Source of the DNA: Glandiceps talaboti
Taxonomy: Eukaryota > Hemichordata > Enteropneusta > Spengelidae
DNA: 64,000 bases
Reading direction: 5' to 3'
NCBI RefSeq assembly: GCF_964340395.1
Contig: NC_135558.1
Span: 12,675,001 to 12,739,000, forward strand
Shown: positions 23,570 to 35,233 of the stretch, piece after piece
Layout: each line of letters starts with the position of its first letter
How positions within the stretch are numbered: the stretch's first letter is position 1
Position numbers and translations under genes: made by a program
Notes under the pieces: generated by a model
Seen by the model: only the letters and a program-made list of their open reading frames with translations
Database searches by the model: none
What the model was told of the DNA's origin: nothing

Positions 23570-25589
23570 TTATTGCAGTAGCTTTACATGTCATTAAGCT
23601 TGGTGTAATATACGCCTGGGTTCCCCTCGAGTAGTTGTTGTGGGGAGATGAGTACCTGGACGCCTAGCTGCTTCAAGGCATAGTGGTTAACAAAGGTGAC
23701 ACTGAATACCTCCAACACAGTGGAAAGAACAAAGAAGCCTTTCAAACGTTAACTACAAGAGTCTGATTTATATTCATATCACGCCACCAGGAAAAAAGTC
23801 AAAAAATACTGTGACGCAGTTGTTTATCAGATTAACTGCTGGCTACGACGTCGATGTTTGAAGATTACCTTGCCTCGGTAACAATTTACGAAAACACTCA
23901 GGTAAGGTCGCATTGAAAAGTTATGCACACAGTTGAGATGAATACAAGACCATACTGGGTGCTATTCATGGTTTGTGAAAATCGTCGACAATAGCAAAGT
24001 TTAGGAAATAGTTTAGTGTAAAGACATCCAAGTACCACATGCTTTCTAAATGTTACTATAATTTCTTACAGAGTTCACTGCTTTTATCCGACGTATCTAT
24101 CATATCATTGCGTTCAGTAGAAAGCTCGAACAATGTGTGAAGGCATATAGTATCTGTATTATCCATAGTCCATGCAGAGACAATGAAAATCTTTCTGCGA
24201 CTGTATGCTACAGTCTTCATGTCTAGGGTAATGACAATATAGCTTTGTTTCAGCAATAATCGATCGTATAGCCTCTTTTACGGCACCGCCAAAGACGCAC
24301 CACTAAAATTATTTATTTCGCAGTGTCGCGGAAGATAGAACAGCTCTGGTTTGTGAGAATGACTGTGTTCAGATAATTCATTAGTGTTAATTTTAAATAA
24401 TCATAATATATATTCTTTATTCTATGATAAACAGAGGGCAAGAAAAATTTTGAGTTACTGAAATGCAGTTTTAATAGATCATCGGTGTCCAAATTATGAC
24501 CTCAAAGTTATACTTAGTCGTTGTGGTTACATTGTGTACTGTCACATACTAATACATCGGTGTAACATCTAGCCATTATGGCTTCGTGAGTTGTAGGTTT
24601 ACTGATTCGTTATAGTTTATTAATGGTTGAAAGACCGCATACAAAAGAAGCATGCAAGAATAGTGTTGGGGACCAGCCAACCTGGGGGGGGGGGGGGGTA
24701 CTCGGCTGGGTATTGGTACATACATGTATGCACCTTGGTGGACAAAAATTTCAACCACAAACTCTACAAAAATTCAAGAAGTAGGGGTGAAAAGTTTATA
24801 TTTTAGCCAGAAATAGGGGTCAAAGGGGTTAAATTTCAGCCAAATGAATGGGTGAAGGGTTCATGCTATATCTGAGTGATGGGAGCTTAAAGTCTTCATT
24901 TTAGGAGATGAAAATCTAAAACTTGCACCAAATGAAGGTGAAGGTAACAGACCACAGCGTTCCTGCTCCAATCGTCCGAGTGGTCATGAGTTTTGAACAC
25001 TTTTGATACACTTGCACGTGACACGTGCTCGCTTCAGTCATTGCTAGTTCATCGACTGCCTGGGGGCTAGGGGAGGGGAGGGGCGCCTACTTCCGATAAA
25101 GATGACTGAAAACAACCTGTGGAAACAACCTTTTTCTAAATTTGTGGTAAAATGTCGTACATGCATTCAAAAATCAAGACTCAAAAGTCTACACGAGTCG
25201 AAAAAAAAAGGGGGGGGGTCAAAACTGCGGTAATACATATATACCATTTCTATGGGAGTACCCCCCCCCCCCTGCCCTGGGGCCCGTCAACGTATTTGAG
25301 ATATCATGATACAGTATGCAAGACATAGTCGAACGGTTTACTCTCTGAGTCACGATAAAGAACTAATGGGAAGGGTGTCACGTTTTACATTTTGAAGATG
25401 GGAGGGGGTAAAGACCTTTTGTTAGTCCGATGAAAAAAAAACCAACTGATCCCCGCCCCCTGCTGGAGAAACTAGCCTCTATGTGACTATATGTTATTGT
25501 ATTTGATGTAAGTCCATTAAACACAAATAATTCGGTGAAGGAAATTCTTTTAAATCTCGTACACAGGTTTACATTTACCAATCAGAACA
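23570..25589. repeat. Upstream duplication block, copy 3 (5' flank of the 1027-aa receptor)
   Basis: Homologous to 10010-12232. It retains the poly-G/poly-C element (24684-25272) and the conserved ACACAG acceptor-like site ending at 25566, 23 bases before the start codon. Shared regulation of the two receptor genes is expected if the promoter lies in this block. Confidence 0.7.
24684..25272. mobile_element. Second copy of the G-run/C-run element
   Basis: A run of about 15 G followed by TACTCGG opens it. GGGAGTA plus 12 C closes it. It is collinear with 11344-11922. Confidence 0.55.
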
Positions 25590-28500
25590 ATGTCAATCAT
25601 CCCAGTACTGATCACACTGTTTCTCATCAGTGGTTTCCACGTTGAAGGATGTCCATCGGTATGTAGCTGTAGTGGTGATTATGTTTACTGTAATTCAAGA
25701 TCTCTGACAGAGATACCATCAGATATACCAACAACTACAACCTCGCTTTACCTGTCCGACAACAATATTGTCAACATCGGAGAAAGTGCATTTCAAGGAC
25801 TGGTTCATCTAAGATACCTATATTTGAGAGGCAATGAAATCACTGAATTGCATGCAAATATTTTCAGTGATTTGTCTGCACTGACAACATTGCATTTGCA
25901 GTCCAACGCTATACGCAGCATTGCTGATGATGCCTTCCATGGGTTGACTAACCTAGAAGAATTGTATCTGTCCAACAACAAACTAACAGAATTACAACCT
26001 AACGTGTTTCGTGATCTGTCGTCACTCGAGACATTGCATCTCACTTCAAACGACATGACCAACATTGCCTATGGAGAATTTAACGGGTTAACGAACCTAC
26101 AAAGATTGTATCTGTATAACAATAAACTTACGGAATTACAAAGCAATATTTTCAGCCAGTTATACACACTCAACTCATTGTATCTCCATTCGAATGACAT
26201 AACCAGCATTGCAGATGGCACATTCCATGGGTTGACCAGCCTACAATATTTGTATCTGTACAACAACAAACTTACGGAATTACATTCCAACATGTTTAGT
26301 GATTTGTCATCACCGAGGATATTGGATATCTATTCGAACATCATAACAAGCATCGCAGATAGCACATTCCATGGGTTGACCAACCTACAAGCATTGAATC
26401 TGAATAGCAACAAACTTACAGAATTACAACCCAACATATTTAGTGATTTGTCATCACTAAGGACATTGTATCTCTATTCAAACGACATCACCAGCATTGC
26501 CTATGGCGCATTTCATGGGTTGACCAGCCTAGAAACGTTGTATCTGTACAACAACAAACTTACAGAATTACAACCCAACATTTTTAGTGATCTGTCTTCA
26601 CTCGAGAGATTGTATCTCACTTCAAACAACATAACCAGCATCGCCGATGACACATTTCATGGTTTGACCAACCTACAATATTTGTATCTGTACAACAACA
26701 AACTTCTAGAATTACAACCCAACATTTTTAGTGATTTGTCATCCCTCAGGACATTGCTGCTGTATTCAAACAATATAACCGGCATATCTGACAGCACATT
26801 TCAAGGGTTGACCAATCTGCTGTCACTCGACTTGTCAAACAACAAACTGACACAACTACCCACGAACATATTTACAAATGTTATCATGGGTCCTTATCTC
26901 CCAACGCTCCGTACACTGAAGTTAAGCGACAACTACATAGCATTAGAGGATGACACCTTTGCACATCTAGATAACCTAAAGTATTTGTATCTAGATAACA
27001 ATAACCTAACAACAAGTGATGTTTCCACCTTGAATAACAGACCAACATTAACACATGTCTATCTGAGAAATAACAGTATCTCCGATATCAGTGATCTTCA
27101 CTTACCTGATCTCAGTTACCTATACTTAGACAATAATTCATTGTCTTTGTTGTCCTACGACATGTTTCTTGGTATACCAAGTATTACTACCTTAAAGCTA
27201 GGAAATAATGGCATAAGAACAATATCAAATAATGCATTCAATTCACTTACTAGCTTAACCAGTCTTTACCTTGATAATAATCACTTAACTGAGCCACCAT
27301 CTTTAGTCTCATTGACTACACTTCATCGCTTGTCACTATCCAACAATGACATCAAAATGATGCCCCTCAGTTTCTTCAATGTTACCCTGAACATGTATCA
27401 ATTGGACCTTAGCTACAATCGATTGACTACTGTGCCTCCATTTGACTCTCCAACTATATCCGGGTTCTTTAGTGAATATAATGTGGATATTAATCTGAGT
27501 GGAAATCGAATAACAGCAATTGGACCTCGAGCGTTCTTTGTATTCAGTGGTACCAACTTGCATCGGTTTTACCTTAAGCTAAGAGATATGGGTTTGGTGG
27601 AGTTAGACGAATTGGCATTCGAGGGTATAAATGTTTATGACGAAATTAATATTGACCTGCGAAGGAACAATTTGACAACCATCCGGCCACAAACATTTTC
27701 GGATCTTTATTCATCGGGGCGGTTAAATATCTTACATTTGCAAGACAACCCATGGTCATGTGACTGTCGTATGAGGGCATTCAAAGAATGGTATTTGCGC
27801 ATCGGAGGATTAATATGTAAAAAGCCAGATATTCATGCAGGTATCGATATTTATAACATTCCCATTGAAAATCTCACTTGCAGTTCCCCATCTTTTTATG
27901 AGCCAAATAAGTCGATATCTGTCGTTGAGGGCGAACGAGTCCAACTGAACTGTAATGTTACAGGCGTTCCTAAACCAAGTGTATATTGGATTACTCCGCA
28001 TGGCGTGTTACAAAACGGAATGATTGGATACACTTTTACCCCAGACAGCGGGGATGATAATTTGTACATTATATCTTCAAAACGTGAACACCAGGGACAA
28101 TATATGTGTGTTGCCACCAATGAGAATGGTACAGTCATTGGTATTAGGCATTTAGAAGTGAAGTTAAGATATGAAGACGGCATCTACGAGAAAACTACAA
28201 TTACTTCAAAAGATGATATTAAGACAACTTCTAAAATGATCCCAAATCAAGACTCGGCGGCCACTGACGTAAAAAGATTAAACGACGCAGCTATAAGTGG
28301 TCTTATTATTGGGGGCGTTGTCTTTGGCATAGTCTGTGTTTTGTTTGGTTTGATAATCGCTTTATTTATCAAAAAGAAAAGAAAGGAAAATAACGAACAT
28401 CAAAGAGAGCATATAGAGGTTAGGTTAAATGATCTACAGTCTGCTGTCAACCATAAGGAAGAGCAAGTTGGTGACGTAATCAACAATGAATATGTAACTG

Positions 28501-28673
28501 ATGACGTAAACAGCCAACAGGAAATTGGAATAGATGAAGAGAAGTGTGTACACTATGAAAATACTGCAGCAATTGTCGACGTTGAGTCCCCATATACAGC
28601 TTTATCACAAGACAGGAAGTCTGCTGAAGCGGTTTATGAAACACTTAACATTACAGGTGTGATAGAGGAATGA
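25590..28673 (+). CDS. LRR-Ig transmembrane receptor with ITAM-like tail, short paralogue
   Basis: A 1027-residue paralogue of the gene at 12233 with the same plan in one coding exon: signal peptide 1-20; LRRNT (Cys21, 25, 27, 34); LRR array; LRRCT near 717-768; one Ig domain near 774-860 (LNC, YWIT, YMCVAT); membrane helix 904-927; and a 100-residue tail. It has 8 anchors of the 144-base LRR-dimer unit (25794 to 26802, spacing exactly 144) against 36 in its neighbour. Its units are much more diverged from one another, so this is likely closer to the ancestral form. The tail keeps Y989 (YENT), Y1002 (YTAL) and Y1016 (YETL) at identical spacing, while the segment between the membrane and Y989 has diverged more. 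A surface recognition receptor is inferred; its ligand is unknown. Confidence 0.94.
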   Translation: MSIIPVLITLFLISGFHVEGCPSVCSCSGDYVYCNSRSLTEIPSDIPTTTTSLYLSDNNIVNIGESAFQGLVHLRYLYLRGNEITELHANIFSDLSALTTLHLQSNAIRSIADDAFHGLTNLEELYLSNNKLTELQPNVFRDLSSLETLHLTSNDMTNIAYGEFNGLTNLQRLYLYNNKLTELQSNIFSQLYTLNSLYLHSNDITSIADGTFHGLTSLQYLYLYNNKLTELHSNMFSDLSSPRILDIYSNIITSIADSTFHGLTNLQALNLNSNKLTELQPNIFSDLSSLRTLYLYSNDITSIAYGAFHGLTSLETLYLYNNKLTELQPNIFSDLSSLERLYLTSNNITSIADDTFHGLTNLQYLYLYNNKLLELQPNIFSDLSSLRTLLLYSNNITGISDSTFQGLTNLLSLDLSNNKLTQLPTNIFTNVIMGPYLPTLRTLKLSDNYIALEDDTFAHLDNLKYLYLDNNNLTTSDVSTLNNRPTLTHVYLRNNSISDISDLHLPDLSYLYLDNNSLSLLSYDMFLGIPSITTLKLGNNGIRTISNNAFNSLTSLTSLYLDNNHLTEPPSLVSLTTLHRLSLSNNDIKMMPLSFFNVTLNMYQLDLSYNRLTTVPPFDSPTISGFFSEYNVDINLSGNRITAIGPRAFFVFSGTNLHRFYLKLRDMGLVELDELAFEGINVYDEINIDLRRNNLTTIRPQTFSDLYSSGRLNILHLQDNPWSCDCRMRAFKEWYLRIGGLICKKPDIHAGIDIYNIPIENLTCSSPSFYEPNKSISVVEGERVQLNCNVTGVPKPSVYWITPHGVLQNGMIGYTFTPDSGDDNLYIISSKREHQGQYMCVATNENGTVIGIRHLEVKLRYEDGIYEKTTITSKDDIKTTSKMIPNQDSAATDVKRLNDAAISGLIIGGVVFGIVCVLFGLIIALFIKKKRKENNEHQREHIEVRLNDLQSAVNHKEEQVGDVINNEYVTDDVNSQQEIGIDEEKCVHYENTAAIVDVESPYTALSQDRKSAEAVYETLNITGVIEE

Positions 28674-30000
28674 GATGTACAAAAAATACATTTATACAAA
28701 CGGTTGGGCACTACCACTACCCATACGTTTGTGCAGAGAACCATACTGTATATTCATTGTGTGACAATTAATACCTTATTGCACAGTGAATATGCCATAC
28801 GCTCGTCCATATGTCAGTTTAGTAAAAATAGCGCTCACTTCAAAATGAATCTGGAGAAAAGACAAGAAAGAGTTTAAACAAGCAGTAGTGAAGTGACGGA
28901 AAATCTTTTCTTCAAAACTTAATGAATATAGTTAAAGTGCTTTATTGGACCATTCGCATATTCTGACTACCAATTACTGTGACATATTTCGATATTGTTT
29001 CTGTGTGGTTGTATTAAACTAAGCTGCTGAACGGTAGCTAGAAACGGGCTGCATATAATAATCACCAGACATTAGGCATAGTGACATATTATTTTCATTA
29101 CCAGTATTTTAACGTATTTGATTTTCTAAATATAATATTATAATTTTAAAAGAAAAATCGTTTTAAAGTATTAAAAGTATGAATGAGATTTGTAAAAGAA
29201 ACATAGCCTAATTAACAATATATACCACCTTTCATTTCATTTAAAGGTAATATTTGTATTCGATCATGTATTTTAATGGTTTGCCTTTTTGTATCTATAT
29301 TTCAAGTTTGTGTTGCTGTACAAAAACATACATGTAAGTAATTTAGTAAAAGTATATCTTGATGAAGAAATATGTGTAAGCAGACATACTCTTGAGTGTG
29401 TATATTTATATCAGCTTATTTGATTATAAAATACTGTATGGATGTTACGATAACAGTTACTTTAAGTTTGATTTTTTTTTTATAAATAGAGGTTGGCTAT
29501 ATATGGTTTTATTGATATATTATACACAGATATGTATAAGTTAAAGTTTGAACATATTAATACTAATATTTAAGTTTGAGTTTTAATGTTACTTTACATG
29601 GATAATATGCCATGAATTCCTATTTGTTTGGACACTATTCATTGATATTTTCAATTATTATACTTGATATAGAAGACTTAAAGTGGAATTTTAATGAATT
29701 AATACAAGTTTACTTTTGTTTTACATTTAATTAAACTTTATAATTTTTTGAGTTTGTATGATTATATCAGCTTATTTGATTATAACGTACTTTATGGATG
29801 TAACGATAACAGTTACTTTAAGTTTGATTTTTTATAAATAAGTATGAATATGAGTTTGAACGTTACTTTGCTCACGATATACACAGAATTCATATTTTTT
29901 GAAAGGCATTGGATAGCATTGAATGATATTTTCGATTGTTATACTTGATATTGCAGATATCAGCGTATTTGGGTTTAATGTAGTGTATCGATGTATTCGA
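28674..30000. repeat. Receptor 3' flank and partial downstream block
   Basis: 28674-28984 matches the 3' flank of the other receptor. 28985-29960 matches an internal part of the downstream block (TGGTTGTATTAAACTAAG, then GGTTGGCTATATATGG). It also contains a local repeat: the words TTGATTATAA and AAGTTTGATTTTT recur near 29420-29480 and 29770-29830. It ends abruptly at the LRR-tail fragment at 30001. Confidence 0.65.
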
Positions 30001-30358
30001 TCACTTAACTCAGCCACCATCTTTAGTTTCATTGACTACACTTCGTGTCTTATCACTATCCAACAATGACATCGAAATGATACCCCTCAGTTTCCTTAAT
30101 GTTACCCTGAACATGTATAAATTGGACCTTAGCTACAATCGACTGGATACTGTGCCTCCATTTGACTCTCCAACTATATCCGGGTTCTTTAGTGAATATA
30201 AATTAGAAATTGGAATAGATGAAGAGAAGTGTGTACACTATGAAAATACTGCAGCTATTGTCGAGGATGAGTCCACGTATACAGCTTTATCTCAAGACAG
30301 GGGATCTGCTGAAGAGGTTTATGAAACACTTAACATTACAGGTCTTAAAGAGGGATGA
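30001..30358 (+). pseudogene. Receptor fragment: last LRRs fused to the cytoplasmic tail
   Basis: 30001-30200 encodes late LRRs (VLSLSNNDIEMIPLSF, then LDLSYNRLDTVPPFDS). Just after FFSEY the sequence jumps, still in frame, to the distal tail (EIGIDEEKCVHYENTA) and continues to a stop at 30356-30358. The region lost corresponds to roughly 1 kb of the 25590 gene: LRRCT, Ig, membrane helix and proximal tail. The frame is open for 108 codons from an ATG at 30032, with no signal peptide. The YENT, YTAL and YETL motifs are intact, with A to E changed just before YETL. It is most likely a deletion pseudogene. An open frame across the junction and preserved motifs leave a cytosolic decoy or a donor cassette as remote alternatives. 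Confidence 0.82.
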
Positions 30359-30810
30359 GATGTACAAAAAAAAATACAATGATACGTTTGTGGAGAACCA
30401 CTGCTCATGTGTTAGTGTAGAGAACCACTACCCATATGTTTGCTGAGAACCATTACTCATGTTTGTTGAGAACCACTACCCATACGTTTGTGCACCACCA
30501 CTACCCATACATTTGTGCAGAGAACCATACTGTATATTCGCTGTGTGACAATTAATACCTTAATTCACAGTGAATATGCCATACGCTCGTCCATATATCA
30601 GTTTAGTGAAAATAGCGCTCACTTCAAAATACCAATCAGGAGAAAAGACAAGAAAGAGTTTAAACAAGCGGTAGTGAAGTGATGGAAAAACTTTTCCTCG
30701 AAACCTACGGAAGAAAGTTAAAGTGTTTTACTGGATCATTCGTATGTTTTGACTATCAATCACTGCAACATAGACTTGCGAACCGGTTGTTGAGTATACT
30801 AGTATAAGGA
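30359..30810. repeat. 3' flank with short tandem repeats
   Basis: Matches the 3' flank of both intact genes. The word ACCCATACATTTGTG or a variant, alternating with GAGAACCACTA, is repeated about six times between 30380 and 30530, more than in the other copies. Confidence 0.6.
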
Positions 30811-32775
30811 GTCTCGAGTTAGCACAGTGTCTAAATATTAGAACACCTCTTGCGGCAGGATTGGAAGAGTAAATAATGGAGCCAGGAGTGATCTTCGGTT
30901 ACAGTCAAAACAGTCTGTCTCTTTGTCTGTCAAGATCTGCTGTCTGTCTGTCTGTCTGCCTGTCAAGATCTGCTGAAGGTGTTCATTGAAGACTAACAGA
31001 AACAATAATATATCTGCTGCTGTTTTTCCTTTCGAATGAAATATGAGGATTGCATATGTAATTTAGCTTTTTTTTCAGGCAATACTGTTCACAACCTCAA
31101 CTTGATATAACCATGCAAGAACCAATAGGAAACTACATATGCTACACTTTAATCAAGATGTCAATTTGTTGTTACATTTTGTCCATTATGAAATGAACCA
31201 TTTAAATGAACTGCAACTAGACGCAAACACGATGTCTTGACATCTACATTCGATGATTGCACGGTGGCATTTTAGTTCATTTCATTTAGACAGAATGTGA
31301 CACAAGAAACTGTACTCATTCAATAATGTTTCTTGAAGTGTGGCATGTGTATTTCGTTATTGTTTAAGCGTGGGTGTACTTTAAATTTATTTTTAAGCCG
31401 ATGAACAGTAACTTAAAATGTGCTGCATATAACAACTACCACAGGTTAGGCACTGTAACGGATTATTTTAATTACCAATATTGTAACATATTTGACTTGT
31501 AAATTAAATACTTATGATAGAAACATAGCTTATCAAAGTATTAAATGTTGGATTACAAGAAAACATAACGAAATTAACATTATTTACGTTACCGCCTTTC
31601 ATTTCATTTAAAGATAATAGTTGTATTCGATCATGTAATGTAATGGTTTAGCTATTTGTATCTATTTGTATCTATATTTCAAGTTTGCGTTGTTGTATAT
31701 CTTGATGAAGAAATACGTGTAAGCAGACATACTATTGAGTTTGTATATTTATATCAGCTTATTTGATTATAACGTAGTCTATGGATGTTACAATAAAAGT
31801 TACTTTAAGTTTGATATTTGTAAATAGAGGTTGGCTATATATGGGTTTATTGATATAATTTTATACACAGATACGTATAAGATAAAGTTTGAACATATTA
31901 ATACTAATATTCAAGTTTAAGTTTGAACGTTACTCTACTCGGATAATATTCACAGAATTTTAATATTAAATGATATTTTCAATTGTTACACTTTATATAG
32001 CAAAGTTAAGGTGGATTTTTAATCAATATTTCAAGATTTATTTAGTTTTTTTCCTACATTTAATCTAGAGCCATCACACGTAATCAAACTATTTATGCAA
32101 GGTGATGTTTACAAACACATTTGTATGTGGAAGCGACATATGCATGCAGACATAATCTAGATGGTGAACCCTCAAATTTCTTATTATCTGAAAATACCCC
32201 AGAAACAAACTTTAATATGACAAAGTTCAGAGGGCTCCTAAGAACTTTGTTCTTTGGGGCATTGATCTCTGAATCTTATTCTACCTTTCATAATATTCAA
32301 AATGTTGACTTTAAACGTTTTGCTAGCATAGACGAATCATTTGAATTGCTATTTGGTTTCGTTGTGTTTCAATTATTGTAACTTTGATTGGAATTTGTAT
32401 TTTAATTGTTATAGTACATGCCGTAATAAGTATTGACGTTTTATGATAATTACTAGAAAATATCTTGATATGAAAGGCATTTCAACTTTCTCTTAACAGT
32501 TATTTTGCGTGATTTAGGAAATGGGTTTTTATTAAGAATATTAATAATGAAAAAGAAGGTGGTCACACGGAGAAAGAAAACAATTTTCATTGAGTAAAAC
32601 TCAACGAAAGAAATTGTCATATTGGTATCAAGATCAGTGGAATGTGATAAGAGATGTTTTAGAGTTCAACGACCAGTAGCTTCTGTTAATCTGTTATTGT
32701 ATTATGTAATAAATTTGGTATGGGTTGAACACTGGACTGTGTAGTAACTTTTGTTCATGGTATGAAAGTCTTGAA
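30811..32775. repeat. Downstream duplication block, copy C
   Basis: Homologous to 3640-5960 and 19745-22250 with internal deletions. A short TCTG run lies at 30937-30965. It ends with GGTATGGGTTGAACACTGG near 32718-32736. The 86-codon frame at 32121 is not conserved as a frame in copies A or B. Confidence 0.7.
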
Positions 32776-32923
32776 ACATTTTGAAGGGGAATAATTGGTT
32801 AAATTATAACAACTCTATAGCGGTTATTAAAACTGCTTTCTTTATACCACACATACATACAATCATACTTGCAACACTTATGTCCTCTTACATTTACCTG
32901 TCTGTCAGTCTGCCTGCTTGCCA

Positions 32924-32924
<1 letters not shown>

Positions 32925-32970
<46 letters not shown>

Positions 32971-32983
32971 TGTCTGTCTGTGT

Positions 32984-33020
<37 letters not shown>
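32925..33020. repeat. (TG)n and (TGTGCC)n microsatellites
   Basis: About 45 bases of TG, then short TCTG, then about six TGTGCC hexamers. The Cys/Val-rich and Thr/Gly-rich frames across it are artefacts. Confidence 0.96.
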
Positions 33021-33021
<1 letters not shown>

Positions 33022-33104
33022 ATATATGTCTCTGCAGTATAATTCAAGCCTACCTCAGTAATTCATGTGTGTGGTCATGTGTTTATATTGATGCAGCGCA
33101 GAGG

Positions 33105-33245
33105 GCACTAAGGGGTGGACCATTTGATATCGGGGGGGGGGGGGCTTGGAAGATTTCGGGGAAAGAAAGATGCCAAATGGATTTGCTTGAAAAAAGAAAT
33201 CCGGATATGAGTGGGTGATGGAAAAAAAAAGATGGACCACTGCTG
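33105..33245. repeat. G-run repeat fragment
   Basis: GGTGGACCATTTGATATC followed by a 13-base G run and GCTTGGAAGATTTC. The 3' side contains GATGGACCAC. It looks like an interspersed-repeat fragment of a type I have seen in other marine invertebrates; the family is not identified. Confidence 0.4.
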
Positions 33246-33395
33246 CTAGAAAAAAAGTGTCTTGATAGGGAAATGATGCACAGGTTTGAGTATACTGTTC
33301 AACCTGCTTGTACCTCTCCAACCAGGACACTTGTCAAATCATGACAAACAGTTTCAAACACATGTCAGGGACCAGTCAGTTTCGTTAGCCTGTGG

Positions 33396-33508
<113 letters not shown>

Positions 33509-33539
33509 AGGGTAGAAGAAAATCAAGTCGGGTTTTTCG

Positions 33540-33581
33540 TCTCTACAAGCCTGTTTCGTGAGTAAATCACTCGTCAGGAGA
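33540..33581 (-). ncRNA. Minimal type I hammerhead ribozyme motif (left arm)
   Basis: This is the mirror of the motif at 33605-33646 on the opposite strand, with identical core and stems because the palindrome is perfect. On the minus strand the core CTGACGA is at 33577-33571 and cleavage is predicted between 33544 and 33543. Confidence 0.75.
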
Positions 33582-33604
33582 TGTTGATGTACAGTACATC
33601 AACA

Positions 33605-33646
33605 TCTCCTGACGAGTGATTTACTCACGAAACAGGCTTGTAGAGA
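33605..33646 (+). ncRNA. Minimal type I hammerhead ribozyme motif (right arm)
   Basis: The conserved hammerhead core is present in order: stem I strand TCTC (33605-33608); CTGACGA (33609-33615); stem II GTGA/TCAC (33616-33619 with 33625-33628) and a five-base loop; GAAA (33629-33632); a three-pair stem III, ACA with TGT (33632-33634 with 33639-33641) and a GGCT loop; A at the cleavage position (33642); and the stem I partner GAGA (33643-33646). Very short stem III type I hammerheads are known from Penelope-like retroelements. Predicted self-cleavage lies between 33642 and 33643. Activity is inferred, not shown. Confidence 0.75.
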
Positions 33647-33748
33647 CGAAAAACCCGACTTGATTTTCTTCTACCCTCAACATATACTCCGCTCTGCGTG
33701 CAGACGTATCGAGCACTGTACTACGGACAAATCTTACCACTGACTTCC

Positions 33749-33782
33749 TATATATATATATATGTATGTATGTATATGTATA

Positions 33783-33838
<56 letters not shown>
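33749..33838. repeat. (TA)n with a TGTA interruption
   Basis: TA runs at both sides of a short ATGTATGTATGTATATG stretch. It lies between two inverted partial copies of the Penelope-like terminal sequence. Confidence 0.95.
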
Positions 33839-33839
<1 letters not shown>

Positions 33840-34021
33840 TCAACATATACAATATGTCTATACTGGAGCAATCAGTGCTCAATACATATGTAGAGCGGTA
33901 TAACTACTAAAAATAGTACAGTATCAAGTAATAAGATACACAGGAGCCGTTACACAGTGTTTCATGCTTACCCAATCATCGGTCGACTAACGGTACAGTC
34001 AGTGATGTTCTACTATAAAAG
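33839..34021. mobile_element. Penelope-like terminal fragment, inverted copy
   Basis: CAGTGCTCAATACATATGTA then GAGCGG at about 33871-33897 resembles the reverse complement of 33691-33722 (CTCCGCTCTGCG, GACGTATCGAGCACTG). The rest of the segment (ACACAGTGTTTCATGC onward) has no match elsewhere in the window and may be more of the same element. Confidence 0.5.
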
Positions 34022-34370
34022 TTCAAAAATTCTAAGGTTCCATTTCACGTGATATGGGCGCCACAGTGGAAGTTGGTCAGTACATATCTATTTTGATGTC
34101 GGCACTTGAGATTAATTCAGCCTGGTCGTTTGTTTAATAAATTGGATTTGTCAGCGTAGATGATACATAGTTTTTCTGCCAGACAGAGATCCCATCGCTT
34201 TGAAACATTAGAATAGGATGGTGCGCGTGTGATGACAGACCAGTCGATGGTATACTCTCGACCTTGACCTTTTCTTTTCAAGTTCCAGATATGTTTTGAT
34301 AGCTCAGTACAGCATTGGTATCTCTCATTGGCGCCCATATCACGTGAAATGGAACCTTAGAATTTTTGAA
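34022..34370. mobile_element. TIR element with perfect 42-bp inverted ends
   Basis: 34022-34063 is the exact reverse complement of 34329-34370 (ends TTCAAAAATTCTAAGG inward to ATATGGGCGCCA). The 349-base element contains the endonuclease fragment described separately. No target-site duplication is obvious. Confidence 0.75.
34117..34338 (-). pseudogene. Penelope-like GIY-YIG endonuclease C-terminal fragment
   Basis: The minus-strand frame reads TELSKHIWNLK, then YTIDWSVITRAPSYSNVSKR, then DLCLAEKLCIIYADKSNLLN, then KRPG. This order (alpha-helical LS-K-IW, W-I, a Cys-motif segment, then C-L-EK and LLNKR) is characteristic of the region after the GIY-YIG active site in Penelope-like element endonucleases. 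Compared with family members as I recall them, the first Cys of the CxLC pair is Trp here, the catalytic GIY-YIG part is missing, and the frame stops soon after NKR, before the usual Cys-Arg-His segment. It is a 73-codon dead fragment, with its ends inside the 42-bp inverted repeats. It lies near Penelope-like terminal sequences but may have been captured separately. Confidence 0.7.
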
Positions 34371-34693
34371 ATTTTAACATAATCCTCTTTTAATGCTGAG
34401 AAAGGTATGAGCTTATTTTGGTACAGTTGAAAGCATGTTCACCAACTCAACACACAACTATTAAACACAAACAGCATTCACCACATCCAACAATTTAGAA
34501 AAAAATAAATAGATGAGTTTTAAAACAAAGTATGAGTCAGTGTTTCAAATGAACAACATGCATTTATTTGAACGCAGGAAAACAAAAAGGCTTTGGTTTC
34601 AAAGTGCAGAATTTGTGGAAGATGACTTGAGTTATACAAAGAATAATAAACCTGTAAGCAGCATTGACAGCTTTACAGCATGCCAGAACACAG

Positions 34694-35233
<540 letters not shown>

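Noticed and set aside
32121-32381. 86-residue protein in duplication block C
   Set aside because: The homologous regions in blocks A and B do not keep the frame.
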